DNA from: Takakia lepidozioides
Taxonomy: Eukaryota > Streptophyta > Takakiopsida > Takakiales > Takakiaceae
Assembly: GCA_030704615.1 (NCBI GenBank)
Contig: CM060731.1
Location: 94,034,756-94,098,755 of the forward strand
DNA length: 64,000 nucleotides
Direction of reading: 5' to 3'
A program made the translations under genes and the position numbers. This document shows, piece by piece, positions 56,242 through 64,000 of the stretch. The number at the start of each line of letters is the position of its first letter. The first letter of the stretch is position 1. Under the pieces are notes generated by a model, which was given only the letters and a program-made list of their open reading frames with translations, ran no database searches and was not told the origin of the DNA.

Positions 56242-58140
56242 CTAATGAATTGCATCTTCCTGCGACCCTGGGGCTGGTAAAGCTAAAGTTTTGGGCGCTC
56301 TCTCCTGCACCAAAACTGGAGCATACATGCCTACCGCTTCAGGCTGGTACGTAGCTAGGGGATAAGCACTTGCCAAAGGCGCAACTGTTAATGGATCCCA
56401 CAAACTAGTAATCATAGAGGGTTGGTTTATAGGCAGATAGTGTGTGGTAACATGCACCGTCTCCCATAATTTAGCCCGATTAATCGCTGCCTGAAGATCT
56501 GCGGGCACAGACTCCTTCACAAATCTAATCAATTCTGTGGGCTTCAATCCCTCAATGAATAATCCTATCTACATACGGCCAGGGATGACATGGTTATTCT
56601 ATCTCCGGAGTATGTCTTCCAATCTCCCAGCATATGAATCAACAGATTCACCTGAGGTCATTTGAATTTGAGTCAACTGCTCTCTCAGATGGTCCGCAAA
56701 TCCCAATGGCCGAAATTGTGTCACAAAAGCAGCTCTCAATGCATTCCAATCAGCAAAGCTTCCATGTGGTTGTCGGTCATACCACTGAAAAGCCAATTCT
56801 CGCAAAGTAGCAGGAAAAATCTTCCACCAATATTCATCTGTTATCGCGTTATTGGCTATACAGGCTGTGATAAATTGGGCCAAATGAGCATCAGGATCCG
56901 ATCCTGGGCAATTGCAGCCTACGGTGGACCAAAAATGTTGTCACAACACTGTTTTTTTGGGACCTTGATTAGTTATAAATTATCATACTCCTAAATGGAA
57001 ATGCTGATAGTAAAAATGGACTAAGCTGTGAAGGCTCAACTACATATATTTCCCCTATTCCAAGTCTCATCACCAAAAAAGCAAATGGTTAGAAATTATG
57101 GACTTTTAAACAAGTCCATAAGGATTTGTTATAGTCCATATAAAAGGCACATTATGGACTTTTTTTAAAGCATGATTCATAGAAAATTAGAAAAAGGGAC
57201 TTGACCAAATGTGCTTTAAGGGATAAAAAATCTAGAATGAAAACATCCACTCAAAACTATTAAGTAAAATAAACTTTATGTACTATTTTGAGCCTTCAAA
57301 ATAACTATTTTCGTAAAGTCCTTTACATATAGAATTATTTGAAATATCAACACTACCTCATTAAATACATAGACCAAGGGTAGACCCCCGGGGTGGATCA
57401 AGGTCAAATTTGAAAAAAATTATCGTGATCTGAAACTATCGCGATTTGAAAATAAAATCCTTAATGGTCAATAATAGACGGTTGAGATCGTAAATTGAAG
57501 CGAATCCAATGGTTGAGGATTCGCCACATCCCCCTTTATGTACTTTTAGGGACTCATGGTGTGTCTCATTTTGGTCCACCGTAGGCTGCAACTACCCTCC
57601 TTGTCGACCAGTAAAAGAAGGCATATGGGCAATAGTACTGATTCTATCATCGGCTTGGCCAAGATTAATAGCTATAGGCACCGATTGAAGAGCACCTGGG
57701 ATGGGAGCTCCAGCCATCGCTGTTACCGGAGGTGGTGTACTAAATATGGAAGCCAAGGAATAAGTAGATGGTTGCTTAGATTGCTGCAGCCGCTGTTGCC
57801 TTCTAGCTGCACTAGAGCCCTATCAGCTCTCGCCTTCGCCTGATGAGCTGCTCTCGTTGGAGACTCCTTCATACCCCATCCTTCTCTTCTACTTACTTCC
57901 ACATAAACTTTGAATCGGGCCAGCCCCCCTTCAACTTACGCCCCTTTCTTCTCATTGACACCCACTTTGGATTCCTCCTGATTCAATTGATTCACCAATA
58001 ACTTCTGACTGACTCCTTCCTTCCGATCCTTCCTACACTCTGTCCGATAGTGGCCTTGGAATTTGCAAAAAGCACACAATCTAGGAATCTTTGGTGGAAC
58101 TCCTTTAACAGTGCTTTCCCCTTCCATTTTTCTATCAGCT
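56242..58140 (-). pseudogene. Old Ty3 retrotransposon gag, split by a MITE
   Basis: On the minus strand after a primer-binding site: a zinc knuckle (CAFCKFQGHYRTEC, 58,127-57,936), then a Lys/Ala-rich stretch near 57,840. Beyond the MITE comes a clear Retrotrans_gag domain (WWKIFPATLRELAFQWYD, FADWNALRAAFVTQFRPLGF, EQLTQIQMTSGESVDSYAGR) at 56,883-56,599. Two frame changes lead to 56,547-56,242, which ends in GSQEDAIH. The knuckle lies before the capsid-like domain, the reverse of the usual order. It is not the DNMT family. No pol is visible. Confidence 0.8.
56917..57586. mobile_element. MITE inserted in gag, 670 bp
   Basis: The ends are perfect inverse repeats: GCCTACGGTGGACCAAAA at the left, TTTTGGTCCACCGTAGGC at the right. 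They are flanked by TGCA on both sides, a candidate 4-bp duplication (palindromic, so the exact border is ambiguous). The interior is AT-rich without ORFs. It interrupts the old gag. Confidence 0.85.
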
Positions 58141-58210
58141 CTATAGCTCTCACCAAGACAACATCACCTTCAACCCACTAGGACCTGATCCTAGCTTATT
58201 GTTTGGCCTT

Positions 58211-58227
58211 TCCCCGTAGCGGCGCCA
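58211..58227 (-). promoter_or_regulatory. Primer-binding site of the old Ty3 element
   Basis: The minus strand reads TGGCGCCGCTACGGGGA. Plant Ty3 elements often use TGGCGCCGTTGCCGGGGA, which matches this closely. It marks the 5' LTR to its right (58,228 onward) and gag to its left. Confidence 0.75.
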
Positions 58228-58910
58228 AAAAGATGTTTAGACTCGGGTTAATGAATCCAATTAACATTACAGATTCGTTCACAGGGAAAGCACACATACA
58301 ACCCAAAGGAACAGCTATGTCACGATCAATAGATCCCAATGAGTAATCAGTAAGCCAACACCAATGACATAACTCCTCATATTATTACTTCAATCCAATT
58401 GAAAATACTCATTCCATAGCATCTTCTTCATAATTCTCAATCTTGCTCATTTGAAACATGAAACATCTCTTCATTGATTTTGTGGAGTCAATCAATCAAG
58501 TCCACATAATTGAATTCACTTCAATTTCATAAAAATAATTGTTTTACTTCTCTCCTCTTCTGGCATGAGTAAGACCATTTTGGGGAATCCGTTGTCGTTT
58601 AGTCTAGATGCAATGGTAGCCGACTTCCATGTTGGATTTTTCCTTATAATTGCAGTGTCTGCTAGGGGGTCAAAGACTCCCAGGCCTCCCAGGAAGACGC
58701 CAAAGTGGTTTGCAATGTCTGGAAGGTTCATGAGATACTGGTCTGGAATAAAGGGTAAGGAAACAATCCTAGGCCCCCATAACTTCCCATTCCTATGCCC
58801 CATCTTGGAAGACCAAGGGAAGATATTTATGTTAAAACCTTGCACATATTTTTTTTAATCTTGTGTTGAGAGGAATTATGAAGACATCATGAGTCCAGGT
58901 GGGACCCTAG
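58228..58910 (-). repeat. Probable 5' LTR region of the old Ty3 element
   Basis: It lies directly upstream of the primer-binding site. The outer border is not defined because no second LTR is in the window. A 109-codon minus ORF (58,845-58,516) has protein-like content (DIANHFGVFLGGLGVFDPLA) and is unrecognised. Confidence 0.4.
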
Positions 58911-59307
58911 TTTGAGTGACAGAAAAAAGAGGGGAAAAAAAACACACCATGCTTGCGAAGCGACCCCCTATGTGTCGCTCAAGCGACGTTTTCTCCCCCC
59001 TCCCTCCCCCCGATTTTTGATGCGGACCCCGAAATCGTGGGAACAAGTGGGCCTATTGCCGTGGACGCCAACTTCACTACAACGACGCAATCTCCGCTCC
59101 ATCGGACCGAAGACAGACAGACTTCATGACGACAAAGTGGCACGAATGCACGATGAAACATTCACGGATGATTGGATTTGGGATGGACGTAAAAGTGAAA
59201 TGGATGAACGTTGGATGAAGCACGGATGAAAAGTTGTCCAGATGAGGGGACTATGGACGACTGTATGAACATGTCTCGTGAGGGATCAGCAAGCGCAAGG
59301 ACCAGGC

Positions 59308-60508
59308 ATTAAGGTGTCGTCAACAACATCTTAAATCGCATGCTCAACATGAGAAATGAACCCATGAAAATCGTTGAAAGAAAAAAAATCTTGCCTAGAA
59401 AAAACCATAGGGAGGAGTTGTAATCCTGCCCAGGGAAACATGAATTAAGATGTCGTCAACGACATCTTAATCCCTTGCCCTGTTTGGACATGGGAATTTC
59501 ACCAAATAGGATAAAACACAATATATATATATATAAAAGCCCAAAAATGGAGAAAGGTTTGGGTTTACTAGAACAAAGTGGATCCATGAAGAGTGACTGG
59601 TCTCATTTGCAAGAGAGTAGCTACCGTGTGAGCAGTTCACATGAGCACGCTCACGCTTTAAGTGGTAAACGTGAGCAGAATCCCTTAAGTGTGAGCAGAT
59701 TAGTGAATGGGAGCCTACAACCGAGGGAAGAAGATGGCCTATTGCCATGGACAAAAACTAAACTATACGGACACAATCTCCACCCCATCTGATGGAAGAA
59801 TTCTTCATGGCTGACGACCATATGGTACGAATGTGCGATGAAAAGCTGTCGGATGATTGAAAAAATGAATGGATGAATGTTGGATGACTTTGGATGAAAA
59901 ATGAGCGGCATGAATGAACCATGGTGCGTGTGCTCGGGATTAAGGTGTCGTCAACGACATCTTAATTCCCAGTACGAGTTGGCACATGAGAGCTTACGGA
60001 AAAACCAAAATCCCTGAATTGTTTTTCCCAAAAACAATAACCAAAAAAATTTCAACCCAAAAAACTTTCAAGGCGAAGAAGCCTCGGCGGTAAGGTGGTG
60101 TGCAGGTGGTTGGGATTAAGGTGTCGTCAACGACATCTTAATTCCCAGCAAGTTTGTTTTTTAAAAAAACATCCATTTTGTTTTATTTATTTATTTATTT
60201 TACCCCCCCCGCCCCCCACCCCGAATGTGCCAGATTAAGGTGTCGTCAACGACATCTTAATTCCTAGCAAGATGGCGAACAAGCCTTGGCGGTAAGGCGG
60301 TGGTGTGTGTGCAGGTGCTGGGGTTTAAGGTGTCGTTAACGACATCTTAATTCCCAGTACGAGTCGGCATATGACAATTCATGGAAAAATCAAAAACCCC
60401 AAAAAACTTCACCCGAAAAAATCTGACGGCGAACAAGCCTTGGCGGTAAGGCAGTGTGTGCAGGTGCTGGGGATTAAGGTGTCGTCAACGACATCTTAAT
60501 TCCCAGTA
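59308..60508. repeat. Seven copies of a TTAAGGTGTCGTCAACGACA palindrome
   Basis: A palindrome, TTAAG(G/A)TGTCGT and ACGACATCTTAA around CA or TA, occurs at 59,308, 59,444, 59,939, 60,114, 60,233, 60,322 and 60,471. It is usually followed by TTCCCAG. Longer units with GCGAACAAGCCTTGGCGGTAAGG and GTGTGCAGGTGCTGGG repeat with it from 60,075 on. Arms stay almost identical while spacers vary widely. An EYE-catching related palindrome (TGTGTCGCTCAAGCGACG) lies at about 58,971. Confidence 0.88.
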
Positions 60509-60519
60509 CGTGTTTTGAA

Positions 60520-61858
60520 ATGTTTATTTATAAAGCACGAGTTCACCTCTATGCCTTCTTTAGATTTGGGTGTGAGCATTTCTCTCAACCTTGGATACCG
60601 TTTGATTCAAGGTGGCCTCAACTCTGCACTGTGGGCATTGGGGGGTGGGGAAGGGGATAGGGCCAAGGAACAAAAGTTTTGGGATATTAGTGGAATAAGA
60701 GTGGATGAGAAGTGGAGGTATGGCGGGTGTATTTCCAGGGCCATATGATACGTCATGGTGGTATGTTGCTTGATTGTATGAGTGGAGCGAGGGTGGCGGC
60801 TGTGGGAATATAGAGTAATTATGTGGTATCTGTTGATGGGAGTGTAGGATTTGCTTAGAGGTGATACCATGGTATTAGTATGTAGACGATATTTGAGCGA
60901 TAGTTTGGGAATTAGAACGTGATTTGGGGTGTGTGGATTTTTGCATGGCGACATAATATGTCACTGTTTGAGGAGTCTTGAGTATATAAATGGCACGGAA
61001 GTGTCTACTGTGGGAGTAAAAATCGGGCATATACCCGGGGTCAGGGTTATGATGGGCGCTCATTGAAACAAATATTGTATCTAGATGATGTAAATGAAAG
61101 GTGTTTTGAGGCATGGTATTTGAGTAATGTTTGTGAGTAGTGTATACAAACAGTATATCTGGGAAGAGTATATGAGTGGTAAGCTGGAGTGTGGTCATAA
61201 TCCACTGCAAAATATAGGATGTAGTGTGTGCAAGGGATGCACCATAGTAGTGTAAGATTGGAGTAGTGGTATGGGGAGGTGAAGCAGGATATTGTATAAA
61301 TGTAGTGAACATATGGGGTATACTGTACACCTGGGGTATGGTATAGGGTCTGTAGTACATATTGAAGTGTCGATGGTGTGAATGTATTTTGTGTGATGTG
61401 GTGTAACAGTATCGCATAGGGAGAGTGATGGCTCGTCAGTAAAAAACGTTGCGAGGTGTATGCAGGTGTGTCATTAGATTGGTGATGTAATATAAGAATG
61501 TGCTGTGTGGGAGTGGTGCGAGTAAGTAATGTGAGGGAGTGGTGTGAGGGAGCGGTATGATGATATGATGCTGGATTGGATCCAGCACTAAGTAAACCCC
61601 AGATGGGTATATAAAAAAATAGTTATCAAAGAATATGAATTGGGGCTAACAGCCTAGCAACTTCATACTTAAAAAACAGTCAGGCTGTACTGATAATAAA
61701 AGCATAGTTAGGGTGTGTTGTATAGCGGACGCCTGAAGCAAATGGGGGAGCTGGTGGTGTGGGTGTTGAGGTGCCCATCGGAGTGTCGGCGCACATGTGG
61801 CCCAAGGCAGATGACTTTACTAAACATCTGAGATCCAGTATGACATCCTTGTTATATG
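60520..61858. other. G/T-rich stretch without assigned gene
   Basis: The plus strand is strongly G/T-rich, so the minus strand is A/C-rich, as in the LINE segment at 31 kb. Minus ORFs of 115-180 codons (60,954-60,607; 61,417-60,875) are Thr/His/Tyr-rich without recognised motifs. It may be LINE-derived. Confidence 0.35.
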
Positions 61859-63064
61859 CTATTTCTTCATAGCGAGTGGGGTTGAGAACGCCAATGCTGT
61901 TGGTGGTGTGCGAGTACATGGGGGTATGCAGATAAGCCTGCAACCTGCATCAAGAAGTGGGTGAGTAAGATGATACAATGGTGTTATGAGATCAAAGGCA
62001 ATGTTCTGTGAGTGCATCCAGTGAGAATGGTGGTGTGGGAATAGTACAACGGCGGGATTTACGTGGCAAACATAGCTGCATATAGTAGTGCGAATCGGGC
62101 CTATACTATCCTGGGGGAGAACAACCAGGTATGTAAGAGAGTGAATTCCATGGACCAAAATAGAGACAGCTTGACGGGTATCAGCGGCGTGGGTAGCAGG
62201 AGGCAGTATGAGTAAAGAGTATGCAGGCAAACAACAACAGAAGTGATAGGAAGAGCACATAAGCAAAATACCGTGCGGTTTCATGATTGAGCAAAGGGAT
62301 AGGGTGGAGCGAGTGCACCTGGCTGAAGCATCCGGGTTGTGGAGAGACACGTGTGCTGGCTCATATGGCCAGCGAACATACTTAGAGATGGCCAGACCCA
62401 TGGGAGATCTGAAATGCAGCTTAGCAGCAGTAAAATAGGGAGCAGAGCTTTGTAAAGATAAATTCAACCTATGAAAACACGGTTTATTTGATATAGTACA
62501 TGTCCTTGATACGAAGGGCATACAAGAAAAGAGAAAATTTGAGACAACTGCACTAGATACATGGCTTGATAAGGGCTTGTTGGGTGGTGCGGCAAAAGTC
62601 ATAATAGTTTTCAAACTCTCGGCAGCAAAGAGCAATGTGCTATGTGATATGGGTTCCACGGAGGCAAGTTGCCAAACATTATAAGTAGAGGGCAGAGTAT
62701 ATGATAGAGGCGCAATAGAGGTAGTTTTCAAGAGCTTGCTTTCAGGGAGCATGGTGCGGAAGGGTTCATGAGACACATTCAGCATTAAGCTTGTGCCAAA
62801 GTTGGGCACAGTATAAGTCACGAGCTTGTAAGAGCAAGAGATAACAATTCTGTAGAATGACACCGATGACGAGAGTAAGATGGAACAAGGGCACCTTTGA
62901 GAGCTGTTGTGTAACCAAAGTGCGTACAATGTTTTGGCAGGTTGGGGGGGCTCCACAGTCACTCCCGAACATGGATGCTTGTTCATCTTCCGCAGCCAGT
63001 AGTACCGAGCAATGGTGAGCTGGGTTATGTAGTAGAATGTGTTATGATCAAAGGCAGATTGCAC
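61859..63064 (-). CDS. Unassigned 401-codon ORF
   Basis: The longest unassigned frame in the window: minus strand, ATG at 63,064 (MQSAFDHNTFYYITQLTIAR), no stop until 61,859. Composition is rich in Ser, Leu, Thr, His and Cys, with no reverse transcriptase signature (no YxDD) and no zinc knuckle. Base composition in the third codon position is A/C-biased like the rest of this stretch, so a long open frame could arise by chance. LINE debris is one possibility. Confidence 0.3.
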   Translation of the reverse strand: MQSAFDHNTFYYITQLTIARYYWLRKMNKHPCSGVTVEPPQPAKTLYALWLHNSSQRCPCSILLSSSVSFYRIVISCSYKLVTYTVPNFGTSLMLNVSHEPFRTMLPESKLLKTTSIAPLSYTLPSTYNVWQLASVEPISHSTLLFAAESLKTIMTFAAPPNKPLSSHVSSAVVSNFLFSCMPFVSRTCTISNKPCFHRLNLSLQSSAPYFTAAKLHFRSPMGLAISKYVRWPYEPAHVSLHNPDASARCTRSTLSLCSIMKPHGILLMCSSYHFCCCLPAYSLLILPPATHAADTRQAVSILVHGIHSLTYLVVLPQDSIGPIRTTICSYVCHVNPAVVLFPHHHSHWMHSQNIAFDLITPLYHLTHPLLDAGCRLICIPPCTRTPPTALAFSTPLAMKK

Positions 63065-63148
63065 GTTGAATGAACTGGCTGCGTGGTTGAGGGGCCATGT
63101 GCTGTAAATGGTGCCTCCCTCAAGGGAGGGTTGTTTTAGAGAGAGAGA

Positions 63149-64000
63149 TTATGGGGTGTGGCGGCAGATTTCGATAACATAGTCGCCACTCAGATCGCTG
63201 TGTTGTGCAGACTTCAGAGTAATATCCGCCACAATTCCAGCTTTAATGATGTCAGGGTAAGTGGAACAAATGCACCTGAAGTCGTGTGGTGGTGTTGATT
63301 TCGGAGCAGTGGGGAATTGGTCAGATGGCAGAGTTCGCTGTGGGCAAGGCTCTGGCCTATAGCCAGCTGGGCACACAGAATTGCAGCTGACCAGCGCCAA
63401 CAGTGCTTGTGGATATCCGAAGCTTCCATACCACAATCATGTCGAGCAATTATCGCACTCCAGGGAGCCACATCTCGTTCAGTCATATTGTCAGACACTC
63501 GACAAACCTCTTTCATGTTCCCACATTTTGCATACATGTCCACAAGGGGAGTCTCCAGAGTGATATCTGATCTAATTCCAGCTTCAATGATGTCAGAGTG
63601 GGCCTCCTGGCCCTTTCCCAGGGCATTGCCATTTTCCAGATCTGCCAGGGCAGTGTGCATAATGACATTTGGTACACCTACAGCAGAACCTGCAAGCATC
63701 GCATTCCATGACACCAAATCTCGTTCCGCCATAGTCTCAAACACTCCCTTTGCATCCACGATGCACCCACAGTTTGCACACGTCTACCAGGGTATTGTTC
63801 AGAATGACGATTGGTACAGTTCCAGCTCTGAAGATGTCGCCATGGGCCTCTTTGCCCTTTTCCAGATCTGCCAGGGCAGTACGTAGAATGACATTTGGTA
63901 CAACTATGGCATAATCTGCAAGCATCGCAGTCCACGGCACCACATCTCGTTCATCCAAAGTGTCAAACACTCTCTTTGCATCCACGATGCACCCACATTT
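63149..64000 (-). pseudogene. PPR fragments at right edge
   Basis: Minus-strand frames read MDAKRVFDTLDERDVVPWTA, EKGKEAHGDIFRAGTVPIVI and NNTLVDVCK (63,985-63,737). A second set reads MDAKGVFETMAERDLVSWNA, GQEAHSDIIEAGIRSDITLE, PLVDMYAKCGN and NMTERDVAPWSAII (63,759-63,214). Here too the ILRTALADLEKGKEAHGDI join skips part of a unit. Frames change at about 63,740. It runs out of the window on the right, so the 5' part is unseen. Confidence 0.85.

Overview
This is nuclear DNA from a plant with a large, repeat-rich genome. Three things support this: a multi-exon SEC16 gene of the plant type, many broken pentatricopeptide-repeat (PPR) genes of the plant PLS/E/DYW class, and plant-style Ty3 retrotransposons. 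The amplified DYW-type PPR family, one copy of which ends in EYW, suggests a seed-free land plant (fern, lycophyte or bryophyte). The sequence alone does not settle the lineage.

Layout. 1-3.8 kb: a 120-bp tandem repeat and a decayed minus-strand gene with a RING-like cysteine cluster. 4.06-6.18 kb: an array of about 35 GC-rich palindromes (half-site GCGACCGCC). 6.5-10.5 kb: a broken plus-strand copy of a Ty3-like retrotransposon carrying a DNA cytosine-5 methyltransferase (DNMT), split by a 1.5-kb Mutator-like element with a perfect 9-bp target duplication. 10.9-11.8 kb: another gag fragment. 11.9-19.5 kb: the only clearly intact host gene, SEC16, minus strand, 13 exons, about 1,442 codons. 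19.9-33.9 kb: tandem repeats, PPR fragments, a tandem array made from one PPR segment, the 5' part of a LINE with a 2A-like motif, and a fold-back MITE. 33.9-50.8 kb: one 16.9-kb composite insertion with 4-bp AAGC target duplications, whose empty site is preserved in related repeats nearby. 50.8-64 kb: PPR-associated repeats, an old Ty3 gag with a MITE in it, a second palindrome family, an A/C-rich unassigned stretch and more PPR fragments.

The 16.9-kb insertion is the main find. On its minus strand it reads gag, aspartic protease, DNMT, reverse transcriptase, RNase H, integrase, then a C-terminal PHD finger. The DNMT retains its main catalytic motifs and lies between protease and reverse transcriptase. 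Both copies in the window have an in-frame UAG at the same point between DNMT and reverse transcriptase, followed by CAA CCA. That fits the tobamovirus-type leaky stop context (UAG CAR YYA). The DNMT of the large copy is itself split by a 5.07-kb terminal-inverted-repeat transposon loaded with PPR sequence, which gives a plausible route for spreading PPR copies.

Apart from SEC16, nearly every coding stretch carries stops or frameshifts. Element boundaries are read from repeats and target duplications in the sequence. Families are assigned from motifs, without database searches.
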